Part shown: piece after piece, positions 20,495-31,172 of the stretch
Layout of the letters: each line of letters starts with the position of its first letter
How positions within the stretch are numbered: the first letter of the stretch is position 1
Assembly: GCA_022539475.1 (NCBI GenBank)
Contig: VCMS01000174.1
Coordinates: 51,847 to 115,846, forward strand
DNA from: Gracilaria domingensis
Taxonomy: Eukaryota; Rhodophyta; Florideophyceae; Gracilariales; Gracilariaceae
Reading direction: 5' to 3'
DNA: 64,000 bases
Program-made: the position numbers and the translations under genes
The notes under the pieces: model-generated
Databases searched by the model: none
Told to the model about the DNA's origin: nothing
The model's input: only the letters and a program-made list of their open reading frames with translations

Positions 20495-21178
20495 CTACGA
20501 CGCCGCAATTTGAACGCCATTAGCACGATCTTCCAAAGCTTTTAAGTCCTGTTCGGATATTTTTCCTCTAGTCAGAACTGACTCCGAATGCCATGTATCC
20601 CAGCAGGTTGAGCATATTGCTTGTCGACAAATTGTGCACCAAAGTTTCTGACGATCCGCGCCCTTCTTGCGAAAACGTTTTCCGCCTACCTTAATAGTGT
20701 GTGTAAATGAACAGAGACTGCAATAAGAATCTTTAGCTTTCACTTTCCTGTGCAACTCTAGATTTGATAGTTGTCGATCTCGATCATCCACCCTGTTGTA
20801 CATGTTGACAACGTCTCTTTTGTACAACGGCGATATTTTCTCTGATTCTTCACTAACTTGGTTAGCCGGCACCATTCTGTTTCTGCTTGCTTGAGTACTA
20901 CTAGAAGAGCGATGTTCAGGAATCGCCAGTTTGTATTCTTTGGCTAGCTGTCTAGCAAAGCCAGCGGGTTGACAGCACGAAGACACATCGTGTCCTAGTT
21001 CTCTGTAACCCTTGCGCCGTTGTTCCGTGCCTCGTTCACGAGGCAGTTTTCCTTTTCTCCTAGCCAGTCCGAGACGATATACGATCCCTACATTATTAAT
21101 CTGGGGGGCGCAGAGCAATCTTCCAAGATTACTGACGATAGGATTCTCGGCACTGTTAGTGTAGCAAAGATAATTCAT
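20495..21178 (-). CDS. cysteine-rich zinc-binding protein, possible transposase C-terminus
   Basis: A single frame of 227 codons runs from ATG 21,176-21,178. The N-terminal half is basic and polar (LARRKGKLPRERGTEQRRKG). The C-terminal part carries CSLC, then CTICRQAICSTCWDTWH, i.e. CxxC...CxxCxxxxCxxCxxxxH, preceded by NMYNRVDDRDRQLSN. This Cys/His pattern near the C-terminus, after a short acidic stretch, resembles the cysteine-rich domain of piggyBac transposases; the catalytic domain is absent, so it would be a truncated or domesticated derivative. A generic zinc ribbon is the alternative. Confidence 0.45.
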   Translation of the reverse strand: MNYLCYTNSAENPIVSNLGRLLCAPQINNVGIVYRLGLARRKGKLPRERGTEQRRKGYRELGHDVSSCCQPAGFARQLAKEYKLAIPEHRSSSSTQASRNRMVPANQVSEESEKISPLYKRDVVNMYNRVDDRDRQLSNLELHRKVKAKDSYCSLCSFTHTIKVGGKRFRKKGADRQKLWCTICRQAICSTCWDTWHSESVLTRGKISEQDLKALEDRANGVQIAAS

Positions 21179-21370
21179 TGCCCTGCTAAACTCGTCGACC
21201 CCACCTTTAAGGTAGTTCTAATATACAAAGGCAGTTGGCCCTGTGAACAGTGGTTCTGGGCAATTTAGGTATCTTAGATGGCCATTATGTCCTCCAATGT
21301 TGACTATAGGTACCAAAAAATGTCCCTGAAATGGCCTTGTGGCCGGACTTAATTTTTTGGTTTTTTTTAA

Positions 21371-22618
21371 TTGGGACAGAATATGACCGCTCCGAGGTGT
21401 ATTGATTTCGAGTTGCCGTTATATAGCCAGAATGGCAGCCGGTTCTGTGCCAATATTCCCGACTACGACGTTGGCATGTTTATGTCTGTATTCTGCGCAA
21501 ACGAATATTTTTGCATCCCAGAAACGGTCCTTCGGCGCATTCGCCGTGACCTTGGGGGCCACCTGCTGCCATCAAGACCCTCATTTCTGGAATTGGTTCC
21601 CTTGTACATGCTAGTAAGCACTTCGGGGGTAAAGCGGTGTGTCACCATGGCATACGCCCTCATTCCGCTCAAACCCGCTCCCCTGATGCGTCTGATAAGG
21701 TGAAACTCCCGAAGATAACCCGAGTTTTGTCGAGCGCTGTGGTGTCTGGTGAGATGTGTGTAGTGCTGGGTCCGTCTGGGTCTGGCAGCAGCTTGTTGTT
21801 ATCTCGTGTTTCCTGTCGTTTCCTTGGTTCTAGTGTCAAATTGGACGGATATGTACATTATAACATCCAAGATAAGCTTGGTGGTGTTGCGAACCCTACG
21901 TATTACATTCAACTTCTCGACCAATGCGATGATAATATCGCACAGCTTATTGTTCGTCACACGCTAAAGTTTGCCGCCGCTTGCAAGTGGCTGGAATGGA
22001 TGCCTCATGTTGAAGCTTTACGCAGGAAGGATTTATTGCTTACTGCACGTATGTTGCACATTGAACGTGTCTTGGGTACAATTGTCGGCAATGATATTCT
22101 TCGTGGCGTCAGTGGTGGTGAGAAGAAGCGTGCTATCATTGCTGGGATGCTTATCGGGATGAATGCATGCGTAGTTTTCATGGATAATTGATCAATGAGA
22201 CTTAACAGTTCTACCACGCTTAGTATCACGAAATCTATGCGTGAGTTCGCTGACACTTCTGGAAGCCCCATGATTACATCTATGCAAGCCCCCGGAACAG
22301 ACATTTACAATGTTTTCGACACCGTATGCGTCCTCGACCAGGGTCGCGTATTCTACTTTGGACCTTGGTCCGAAGCAGAGAACTATTTCAAGAGCGTTGG
22401 CTTCTTCCGCCCGCCGCAGCGCTCTGTCCCGGAATTTGTAGATACCGTGACAAACCCTGTAATGCGCGATGAGTACCTCAAGTCAGCAGCCCATCTGTCA
22501 TCGTTGAAGCAGCCGCCTCCACTTAGGTCTCAAGAGTTTGCTGAGCGCATTGCACAGGGTGCGTTTTCCACTCAGCTTCGCGCAAAAGTAGATGATGCCG
22601 AAGCATTGGCGCCTGAAG
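21371..22618 (+). pseudogene. PDR-type ABC transporter, first nucleotide-binding domain (5' part)
   Basis: Between about 21,690 and 22,618 the + strand encodes the first NBD of a full-size PDR/ABCG transporter: LPKITRVLSSAVVSGEM, a Walker A with lysine lost (GPSGSGSSLLL), the signature GVSGGEKKRAIIAGML, a Walker B reading VVFMDN cut by TGA 22,189-22,191, then SSTTLSITKSMREFA and ITSMQAPGTDIYNVFDTV with VLDQGRVFYFGP. The region 21,371-21,690 is a less certain N-terminal part in another frame. The gene is interrupted at 22,618 by a copia element and resumes at 27,172. It once exported hydrophobic compounds across a membrane; this copy is dead. Confidence 0.8.
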
Positions 22619-22878
22619 TGATCGCAGGACGGTTGAGATTCCTTCTTTACTTTGTTCTCGTCACAGGGCCTTCCTTATATCGTGTTGTAAACCCCGCTAA
22701 ACCAACACTTGAGAGCAGGCTTCTATCACAGGGAGCCATTCTAGTGCTTATATGAGTAAAGCTCTGTAATCTATAGAACTTGAATTACGAGCGGGAAATA
22801 TCTAGCTTCTTGATAGAATACTCGTAACCAAGCCAATTCAAACTCTTACATGATCTGAGTTACGCACTACTGTCATCA
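22619..22878 (-). repeat. 3' LTR of the second copia element
   Basis: This is a 260-bp repeat paired with 26,912-27,171. The pol stop codon (22,860-22,862) lies inside it, so the last codons of pol are encoded by the LTR. Confidence 0.92.
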
Positions 22879-25800
22879 TCCCCTGCCATCATGTAAGAGT
22901 CAATAAGTCCAAGACTGTCTCGCAGAGTCCTGAAACGAGCTCTCTGTAGCGGCTTTGTCATGATGTCCGCCATCATTCTATTCGTAGACCACTGCTTCAC
23001 ATCAACTACTCCTTTGTCTACAGCGTCGTTCACAAAATGATATTTGATATCGATGTGCTTACGGCGCTTCTGTGACTTTGCCCAAGCAACCGCGCCAGAA
23101 TTGTCTTCGTAGATGACCGTCGGCTGGGCCTGAGGAAAAGAAAGTTCCGCTAGAAGACCCCGTAGCCACTTGACTTCCTTCACGCAATTCGCAAGTGCGA
23201 CAAATTCTGCTTCTGATGTTGACAACGCCACACACTTTTGCTTGGATGTTTTCCACGATATCAAACAAGGACCCAAGAAAACAACAAACCCAGAGACAGA
23301 GCGTCTATCTTCAGTAGTACTGGCCCAGTCACTGTCCGAAAATGCGTAGAGAACAGTATCCGGTTGGTCACATCGGGGATAGTTGAGTGCAAAACCCCTC
23401 GTAGCCTGCAAGTACCGCAACACTCTCTTCATCGCCATCATGTCTGTCGCAGTAGCTCTCATTTGCCTGCGGCTCAAAGCATTCACGGCAAACGAAATGT
23501 CTGGACGGGTGCGGCATGACAAGTAAAGTAGAGATCTAACTGTCTCTCTGAACGTCATCTGACTTGCTTCATCAACGAGCGGCGGATCATCAGGTGCCTT
23601 AGACGGCACCATCGGAGTATCCATTCCTTTGCAGGCGGCCATCTGCGTCTTTTGCAGCAGTGAGGCGGTTGCTGCCGATTGCCGGAGTAACAGCCGTTCA
23701 TGATTTCGAAGAAACTCGACACCAAGGAAGGAGTTAACAGGACCGAGGTCTTTCATCTCAAATTGACCATTCAGTTCCTTCTTAGTGTCAGTCACGGCCT
23801 TAATGTCTGCCGAAATTACGAGCAAATCGTCAACATACACCAAAATCCAAACTTGGCCAGCGTCAGAGTCTTTGACGAATATGCAATCCTCTGACCCCAC
23901 GGGCTGATAACCCAAATGTACGAGGGTACCCTTCCACTTCTTAGCCCATATGTGGTTGGAGTTCTTCAGACCGTAAAGGCCACGGAGTAAAAGCAACGCC
24001 TCTCCATCCTCCAAACCCAGGTCCAAACCGTTCGGGGGCTTCATGTACACTTGATCTTCTTCTTCCAACGTTCCATTCAAGAATGCGGACTTGACATCCA
24101 TCTGATGCACTTCATATCCGAGCATTGCAGCAATTGCAATTACTACCCGGACGCTCCCGTAATCGACCACAGGGGCAAAGAGGTTCTCAAGATCGCCTTG
24201 TTGGCAGCCTTTGGCGACTAGGCGTGCCTTGTACTTGTCCAGTGTGCCGTCAGCAAGTCTCTTCTTTACAAAGACGAACTTGGATTGGATGACACGGCTT
24301 CCTGGTGGGCCTCTTTCCTTGCGCCAAGTGCGGATTGTTTGCAGAGCATGCAATTCTTCTGAGATAGCCACTTTCCATTGGTCAGCTTCCGGTGATGTAA
24401 GTGCCTCAGCTATACTATGCGGGGGAACTTCATCATCATACATTGCATCGAGGTCCTCTCTTACCATCTTCGAGGCTTCATAGCGTGCTGGAGGCCTCCT
24501 CTCCCGTTCTGGGTACCTTCGGATTGGATAGTGCGTCACGAGTTCAAGTTGTTCTTCGGTCAACTCCATGGGCTCAGGGGGGCTAATTGATTCACTTCCT
24601 CCCTCCGCGGGGGCATTATTATCATTGGTCTCGGGAACCACCTCAATAGTCTTAGCACTGCCCTCCGCATCTACATCCGGTTCCTCATTACTATCCGTGG
24701 CAGATTCTTCATCATATACTACGTCTTCTTCGACAATTGGGGGCTCAGCAATTTGTCCCATGAACACCTCAAATCCAGGAAAAACAGTTTCGTTGATGCG
24801 TACATGGCGTGCCTTCATGATCCTTCCAGAAGCAATCTCATACACCCTGTAATTCCTGTAGGGTAGTGAACGAAGCAGAATACCTCGAGTAGCTTTCGGT
24901 TCTAGCTTCTTACAAACAGGTACATGCATCCATACTTCGCACCCAAAGACTTTAAGGTTGCCAACAAACGGCTTCCTTCCCGTTAGGACCTCCACTGGGG
25001 TTACTCCATCGTTCGCAGCCGAACCAATCATGTTTCTGAGATCCACCGCAGTCATAATTGCCTCTCCCAAGAATCTAGAGGGGAATCCTGCATTGCGTAG
25101 CATACTGCGTACCATGTCTAGTAGCGTCCTGTTTAGTCTCTCTGCTACACCATTCTGCTGAGGGGTATACGGCGCAGAGCTTTCCCATTGGATCCCAGCC
25201 TTCCTGAGATACTTCTTGAGCCCAATGTACTCAGGCCCGTTATCAGAATAGAGGGATTGGATGATGCAACTAAATCGCCTTTCGAACACCTTGTGGAATT
25301 CAGCAAACGATTCAAAGGCTTTCTTCTTCTTCTTCAGTAGAAATACTGTTCTGAACGAAGACCTACCATCGGTGAAAGTAATAAAATATCTGTTTCCTCC
25401 GAGACTGGGCGGGTTCAGTGGGCCACATATGTCCAAATAGATGATCTCTCCAGCCTCCAGAGAGTCATGCACCCTTTCCTTTAGATGTAGACGAGGCATC
25501 TTTCCTTCCAAACAAGGGACGCAGTCGACCCCACGATCCGGTCTTGCGTCAAGGTCTGACCCCGAGACAGAGTTCTTGCTCTTCATCAGTCTGATTTGAT
25601 TTCGGTCTGTATGGCCAAACCTTTGATGCCATAACTCTAAGCCACTTGGAGTTGAGGCATTTGCAGATCGTGCAACCTCTGGGACCTGTAGCAGCTCCAC
25701 ATTTCCGCTCACCTCGTAGAGGCCCTGTCCCATCTGTCGGACTGTAACTGAATGGGACTTGCTTGAGAGTGTACACCCGTTCTTATCAAAGGTGGTCCGG

Positions 25801-26855
25801 ATTCCGTTCCCAGCAAGGGCTGTGCAGGAAAGGAGATTGCTGTCCAAATCCGGAACATGAAGCACATTCCGTGGCGGTAGCGTGAGTCCAACTGCTTCAG
25901 GATTGTTCATCGAGAGGTTCAAATTACCGACAGACGTTGCTACAACACACCTTCCATCACCAAGGGTAATGGGCCTAGGGGTTGTTCGTCGAAAATTGTG
26001 AACCAGATTCACATCCTTCACCATATGACTGGAAGCTCCCGAGTGGATTACGAACGTCGCCTCTTCCTGAATCTCCCTTGTGACTAAAGCAAACTGCGGC
26101 AGGCTGCTACGATTGCTACCTTTCTGCTTGGATTTGCGGCACTCCCTCTTGTAGTGCCCAAACTTCCCACAGTGATAGCATTGAACGTTCGCTTTGGTAT
26201 TCAGAGCCTTTTCCGTCACATCCGACTTAGAAAACTCTCCATTTCCATCAGCGTTAGCTTCTCTGATGGTATAATCCTGTAGCAAACGGGCCGTTGCCGA
26301 TTCCCATGTCAATTCAGAGTCCTTCAATGTCTGCAGAGCACTAATTACTGCGCCATACGGAGATTCCGACGTGCTCCCAAAGCTTGCCATGAGTACAGCG
26401 ACCTGCATAGACTCCTGTATTTCACTCCCCATAGACGCCAGGCGAGTAAAGATCGATTCCATGCCGTCTATGTACTCCGACATGCTCCGTTCTCCAGTGA
26501 ACTTCATCCTATGGAGTTCGGTCTGCAACTGTACAAGTGTAGCAGTGTTAACAGTTGCGTATCTCTCTTGTAGCTTCTTGTACATCAAGAAGGGGTTCCG
26601 GCGATCTGAAGCAATTGTGCGTAGGGGTTTGTCGCCCAAAGCGTGCACAAGAAACATCCGTGCCTTGGACAACTTCAACTGGGTTTCTTCAGGTAGCTCT
26701 GATGGTTGTCGAGCACCTAATTGATCTTCACTAACCATGGAAAGAAGTTCCTTCGATTCCAATAGCGCCTCGAAGCGCATCTGCCAAAGCACAAAATCTT
26801 CACTGCGCTTTGCATGAAACCGAGGGACGCGTTTGGAACCGTCCTCTTCCATCAA
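22860..26855 (-). CDS. Gag-Pol polyprotein of the second copia element (1,331 aa)
   Basis: This is one uninterrupted frame from ATG 26,853-26,855. Order: gag (about 1-215); zinc knuckle CYHCGKFGHYKREC (226-239); protease box IHSGASSHM, where the catalytic Asp is His271 (codon CAC, 26,045-26,043); integrase HHCC (ELWHQRFGH ... CVPC); integrase core with YLDICGPL, SLYSDNGPEY and QNGVAERLNRTLL; RT with MDVKSAFLNG and YVDDLLV; RNase H with FSDSDWAS, STSEAEFVAL, YEDNSGAV and ADIMTKPL. It ends MMAGDDDSSA inside the LTR. All domains look intact except the protease aspartate, so particle maturation should fail unless protease is supplied by another copy. Confidence 0.92.
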   Translation of the reverse strand: MMEEDGSKRVPRFHAKRSEDFVLWQMRFEALLESKELLSMVSEDQLGARQPSELPEETQLKLSKARMFLVHALGDKPLRTIASDRRNPFLMYKKLQERYATVNTATLVQLQTELHRMKFTGERSMSEYIDGMESIFTRLASMGSEIQESMQVAVLMASFGSTSESPYGAVISALQTLKDSELTWESATARLLQDYTIREANADGNGEFSKSDVTEKALNTKANVQCYHCGKFGHYKRECRKSKQKGSNRSSLPQFALVTREIQEEATFVIHSGASSHMVKDVNLVHNFRRTTPRPITLGDGRCVVATSVGNLNLSMNNPEAVGLTLPPRNVLHVPDLDSNLLSCTALAGNGIRTTFDKNGCTLSSKSHSVTVRQMGQGLYEVSGNVELLQVPEVARSANASTPSGLELWHQRFGHTDRNQIRLMKSKNSVSGSDLDARPDRGVDCVPCLEGKMPRLHLKERVHDSLEAGEIIYLDICGPLNPPSLGGNRYFITFTDGRSSFRTVFLLKKKKKAFESFAEFHKVFERRFSCIIQSLYSDNGPEYIGLKKYLRKAGIQWESSAPYTPQQNGVAERLNRTLLDMVRSMLRNAGFPSRFLGEAIMTAVDLRNMIGSAANDGVTPVEVLTGRKPFVGNLKVFGCEVWMHVPVCKKLEPKATRGILLRSLPYRNYRVYEIASGRIMKARHVRINETVFPGFEVFMGQIAEPPIVEEDVVYDEESATDSNEEPDVDAEGSAKTIEVVPETNDNNAPAEGGSESISPPEPMELTEEQLELVTHYPIRRYPERERRPPARYEASKMVREDLDAMYDDEVPPHSIAEALTSPEADQWKVAISEELHALQTIRTWRKERGPPGSRVIQSKFVFVKKRLADGTLDKYKARLVAKGCQQGDLENLFAPVVDYGSVRVVIAIAAMLGYEVHQMDVKSAFLNGTLEEEDQVYMKPPNGLDLGLEDGEALLLLRGLYGLKNSNHIWAKKWKGTLVHLGYQPVGSEDCIFVKDSDAGQVWILVYVDDLLVISADIKAVTDTKKELNGQFEMKDLGPVNSFLGVEFLRNHERLLLRQSAATASLLQKTQMAACKGMDTPMVPSKAPDDPPLVDEASQMTFRETVRSLLYLSCRTRPDISFAVNALSRRQMRATATDMMAMKRVLRYLQATRGFALNYPRCDQPDTVLYAFSDSDWASTTEDRRSVSGFVVFLGPCLISWKTSKQKCVALSTSEAEFVALANCVKEVKWLRGLLAELSFPQAQPTVIYEDNSGAVAWAKSQKRRKHIDIKYHFVNDAVDKGVVDVKQWSTNRMMADIMTKPLQRARFRTLRDSLGLIDSYMMAGDDDSSA

Positions 26856-26911
26856 GACGACTGACAGGTTGAACTTTGGCTAAGTGGAGCTTGGGGGGGC
26901 GATGCTACTAC

Positions 26912-27171
26912 TGATCGCAGGACGGTTGAGGTTCCTTCTTTACTTTGTCCTCGTCACAGAGCCTTCCTTATATCGTGTTGTAAACCCCGCTAAACCAACA
27001 CTTGAGAGCAGGCTTCTATCACAGAAAGCCATTCTAGTGCTTATGTGAGTAAAGCTCTGTAATCTATAGGACTTGAATTACGAGCGGGAAATATCTAGCT
27101 TCTTGATAGAATACTCGTAACCAAGCCAATTCAAACTCTTACATGATCTGAGTTACGCACTACTATCATCA
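26912..27171 (-). repeat. 5' LTR of the second copia element
   Basis: A 260-bp repeat with the same ends as 22,619-22,878, followed by the duplication tgaag (27,172-27,176). Confidence 0.92.
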
Positions 27172-27828
27172 TGAAGTTGAGCATGATGTTCCAGAAGCGT
27201 TGCAGGCTCTTGCTCGCAAGCACAGTCTACAGAAGCCACGCCACCAGATCAAAACAATTGGGAAGCGACGAGTACGATACCTCGAAGCCAGGCGAAAGAA
27301 TCTTGCTGCAGAAATCATGCACAACCTCATTCTTTGGTCTATTCTTGGGTCTATATTCTGACAACCGCCCGATAATGCTGGCGGGGCTGCTAGCAGAGGA
27401 GGCATTATCTTCCTGAGTGTTTCGTTCATAAATCTGGCAGCATTGGCTAAGACTAACGATCGACACGCAAAGAAAACAGTGTTTGTGAAGCAAAAGGACT
27501 CGTCTTTCTTATTCTCTTGGCCTTTCAAGCTCACCATGGCTTTCTTCGATATTGTCATCGAAGCCGTTCGTTCGGCAGTCTTCATTGTTTTGATCTACTT
27601 TATTGCTGATCTAAGTATAGCAGTGGTCAGCGCCTGTTATATGCGATCCTTATAGTCACTTCACTCTCATTGATCATGATTTCGGTCACCAAGTTTCTAG
27701 TAGCGGCTATCGACGATCCGGACGCTGCGCATGGTGCTGGCGGGACTCTTACGACATTACTCGTCTTGTACGCTGGCTTTATGAAACCCACGAGTAGGAT
27801 CCAAGACTGACTGATATGGATATACTGG
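27172..27828 (+). pseudogene. PDR-type ABC transporter, first membrane domain remnant
   Basis: With one copy of tgaag removed, the reading from 22,618 continues in frame at 27,177 (EVEHDVPEALQALARK, then KNLAAEIMHNLILWSILGSIF). It meets TGA at 27,359-27,361 where Trp is expected, continues through hydrophobic segments (FFDIVIEAVRSAVFIVLIYFI), shifts frame near 27,620 (RLLYAILIVTSLSLIMISV, LLVLYAGFM) and meets TGA at 27,808-27,810, again at an expected Trp (IQD-stop-LIWIYWMDPI). This is the ABC2-type membrane domain that follows NBD1 in PDR transporters. Confidence 0.75.
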
Positions 27829-30063
27829 ATGGACCCTATTCACTATGTGTATGAAGCCATGGTCTTGAATGAATATGAAGGAATTCAATTCTCTTGCGAC
27901 TCAGAGGAGCTTCTTCGTCCTAACCCGAACATGCCACTTGAGTTCCGTGTTTGTCCCGTGACGAACGGCGAAAACTACCTGGAAAAAAACTTGGGCGTCA
28001 CTATCGACAAAATTTTTCGTTTGTTTTACTTTATTGTGCTAATTGCGTTCTTTGTACTCCTCTTTTCCGTCAGCGCTGTGGCGACGGCTCTAGCCAAGAC
28101 ATCGGGTCATGCTTTTAAGTTGCGTTCGCAGCGTTCAGAGGACGAATCATTGGAGAGCACAATCATCAACTCCACAGTCGTCGATTTGCGCGAAGAACCC
28201 AAGGGCAAAAATCGCTTCACGTTTTCTGGAGTGAAGTATACAGTGAATGACGGAAGGAAGGAGCTTTTAGCAGGTATCAATGGTCACTCGTTGAGTGGAA
28301 GGGTGGTACTGCTAATGGGAGAAAGCGGTGCGGGGAAATCGACCTTGTTGGACGTCTGTGCACTGAGAAAGACAATGAAGAGCGGAACGGCGATGGAAGG
28401 AAACGTTCGTTTGAACGGAGAACCCGTTTCGAAGGAATTGATTTCACACTTTACTGGATACTGCGAACAGAACGATATTCATATGAAAGAAACAACTGTG
28501 CGTGAGGCAGTTATATTCAGCGCCAGGTTACGGCTTCCGTCTTCTATATCAGATAAAGAGAAGTGCATTCGCGCAATGGAGACTATTGAGTTACTGGGAC
28601 TTTCGTCGTACTCTGATACTCTCGTGAAGGCCCTTGGAAGTGCGGAGTTAAAGCTGTTGACAATGGCTCTGGAAGTCGTTGCCGATCCACTAGTACTTTT
28701 TCTGGATGAACCCACTAGTGGCATATCAGCGTACAGCGCTTTAGTTGTGGCAAATGCGCTTCGCAAAATAGCAGACACAGGGACTTGCGTGGTCCGCACC
28801 GTACATCAACCGAGCAGAGAGGTGTTCAATATGTTTGACCAGCTTTTGCTTCTGAAGCGGGGCGGCAAGCAGGTCTATTTTGGAGACATCGGTGAGAATG
28901 CTGCCACCTTGACGACGTACTTCGAGTCCAACGGAGCAAACAAACTGGTAGGTGAAACAAATCCCGCCGACTGGATGCTGGATTTCATCGCAGATGAGAG
29001 TCAGAACTGGGCCGACATATGGGAGGGTAGCAAGGAGAAAGCAGATCTTGACTCAGAACTGCAGAGGTTCGAAGAATCTGATTCCGACGGTGGGAAGCAT
29101 GAACAATTTCAAGGAGTTGGCTTCGGCGTACAGTTAAGGGCGGTAATCAGCAGACTCTTCTGGAGGTATTGGGGTCTTCCGGAGTACAATTTCACAAGAG
29201 TTGTTCTCATGTTTATGATCGCTTTGATCGTCGGCGTCTTGTTTCTCCGCGAGATTGAAAACACCCAGCTTGGAGCGACACTCGCGTTCTCAGCGTTGTT
29301 TTTGACGGTGATACCTAGTAATCTGAACTCACAAAATGTGATTACGCCGACGGTTGCTGGGCGTTCGGTGTTCTACAGAGAGACTGCAGCAGGGACTTAC
29401 TCACCACTATCGTTTCATATTGCCCTGGGAATTGTTGAGCTTCCTTTCACAGCCTTTGCAACAACTGTTTTCACCTTGGTATTCTATTTTCTTGTGGGTC
29501 TTGACTCCTCAAGGTTTGGTTACTTCTTTCTGGCCGTCCAACTCATCTACAATTTCTCTGTCATGTTTGGCTTGATGCTTGCCAGCATCACTCCAGACCA
29601 AGCGCTGGGAGCCACTATTGCGAACTCTGTCATGTCTGTATTCAGTGTGTTGTCCGGTTTCTTCATTAGAAAGGAAGAGCTACGTGTGTGGTGGCGGTGG
29701 AGTACTTGGGTCAATCTGCTGTACTACTACCTGACGGGACTTGTTCAGAATTAAATGAACGATCAGCCTTTCACATGCCAACCGTCAGAGCTTGTTCGTT
29801 TTCCGTTACCCACCACAACATCCTTCGTAGACTGCGGAGACATATCACTACCAGGTCCAGGTGAACCGTACGGGAGCGTAGTCGTCAACAATGAACTGTT
29901 CTGCACGTTTTGTCCAGTTCCTAATGGGGAGGTTCTAATCCAATCATTCGGAGCAGATAACGTGAACAAATGGGTCAGCTTGGTTTCAATCGTCGTTGCC
30001 ATACTAATATGTCGTATTGTAGCAGGTATTGGTTTTTTGAAGCTGCGCTTTCTGTCTCGATAG
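27829..30063 (+). pseudogene. PDR-type ABC transporter, second half (NBD2-TMD2)
   Basis: A frame of 641 codons from 27,829 encodes MDPIHYVYEAMVLNE (typical of PDR TMD1 ends), a membrane segment (about 62-90), NBD2 with Walker A GESGAGKST (164-172), Q-loop CEQNDIHM, a degenerate signature ALGSAELKLLTMAL, Walker B VLFLDEPTSG followed by ISAYSA instead of LDAYSA, H-loop VRTVHQPSREVF, then TMD2 with about six hydrophobic segments (VLMFMIALIVGVLFL, SVMSVFSVLSGFFI). TAA at 29,752-29,754 cuts it, but the same frame continues to 30,063 with a Cys-rich extracellular part (FTCQPSE, FCTFCPVPNGE) and a final membrane segment. With the 5' half this is a dead full-size transporter. Confidence 0.85.
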
Positions 30064-30616
30064 GTTTGGTTTGAGTGAAGTGCGACCTAGAGGAGAATGC
30101 AGAGAATCACTAGTTTGATTATCATATTGGAAAGCAGTTGCGTGTGCTGCAGATGGCGCCGTGGTGGAAGACGGATTCACCTTTGCAAGAATATTCATGA
30201 ATACGGTTGAGATAAGTAGCATTTTCGTTTACATTGTTTAGTGTGCTCGTCATTTAACTTCTGCAGTTATCTCGGGTAAAGCAATGTTTTAAGTTTCTTC
30301 TCGAAGCAATGGGTTCCCAATATCCTCCTGAGTGATATCTGTCTGTATGTGGTCAATATGAAGCTCGTTGAAGAAGCCATCTCCAGCGAGAACGTTCCCA
30401 CTACCACTGGAAACCACGTGGCAAGTCGATTTGTCTATCAAAGCTACTCGAGATGCTTTGACAAACTGATGCCATAGATTCTATGGGAAACGCCTTCTAT
30501 GCCATAGAAGGCGATGCGCTGACACCAGCCGCAGACATGGTTCCGTTAATTCGCAGGCTACCATTTCTGAAGCTTTCCATAATTTTCCTAGCAGCGATTG
30601 CTTCGGAGCTGTAACT
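30064..30616. other. no gene; two adjacent short hairpins
   Basis: I see no coding region. Two back-to-back hairpins lie at 30,472-30,486 (ccatag-att-ctatgg) and 30,491-30,513 (11-bp arms cgccttctatg / catagaaggcg around one base). They share the ccatag motif. Confidence 0.55.
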
Positions 30617-31172
30617 TTAGTTGGTGTCGTGTGAGACAGGCTTCTCAATGGGCGATTGTGAGAATGGTTGATCGAGATTCATTCCCAACTCGTTCAAGAA
30701 TGGAATCTTCAAGTCTCCTCCATAGAGGTGTCTGCTCCTTCCGTAAAGAATTTTCTCATTTTCATTCAAGGCATATCTGAAAAGTCTGTCGCTGTCGGCA
30801 AGGAAAAGGGTTACACGGTATCTTGAGGTCACTGTAGTCGAAACGAAACGATGCTCTAAGACCTGAATGCACGTTTATCGACCCTTGCCCTATGACGCCA
30901 AAGAAGGGACCGTGGTCACTCAACACCAACCTGTTATCTTCCTCCAGAGACATGTTTGTCGTTGTCAGTTGGTGGTTAATGGTTTCTACTTTCTCCACGA
31001 TGGTCAAATGCTCGAGATTGACATTGTTGATTGACGCGGCCGTGGCATATCCAAAAGATAGCAGGCATCGTAAAAGCGTAGTGAGAAAGATTGAACTCCT
31101 GCTAAACCTGTTTTCTGCTTTCACCATTCTTTGGCCAACAGGAATGAGAAAGTTGATATCTGAGTGTATCAA
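30617..31172 (-). pseudogene. relic of a putative secreted protein gene
   Basis: Two overlapping frames on the - strand read as one protein broken by a shift near 30,830. The first (to about 30,830) has a hydrophobic N-terminal stretch (SSIFLTTLLRCLLSFGYATA), plausible as a signal peptide, then HGPFFGVIGQGSINVHSGLRASFRFDY. The second continues YRVTLFLADSDRLFRYALNENE to about 30,617. I do not recognise the family. The long codon-like agreement on both sides of one shift suggests a decayed gene rather than chance. Confidence 0.35.

Larger units (their letters stand above)
22619..27171 (-). mobile_element. Ty1/copia retrotransposon inserted in the ABC transporter gene
   Basis: This complete 4,553-bp element on the - strand has 260-bp LTRs (22,619-22,878 and 26,912-27,171; both TG...CA) and the 5-bp duplication tgaag (22,614-22,618 and 27,172-27,176). 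By eye the LTRs differ at about 8 positions, all transitions. One long gag-pol frame is open. The purine-rich ggcagggga just before the 3' LTR is a likely polypurine tract and lies within coding sequence. No familiar primer-binding site is visible after the 5' LTR (gtagtagcatcg). Confidence 0.92.

Noticed and set aside
21690-30063. Nuclear code with TGA read as tryptophan
   Set aside because: Most Trp codons in the same gene and elsewhere are TGG. The TGA in the Harbinger-like relic sits at an expected Arg, and many genes end properly at TGA.
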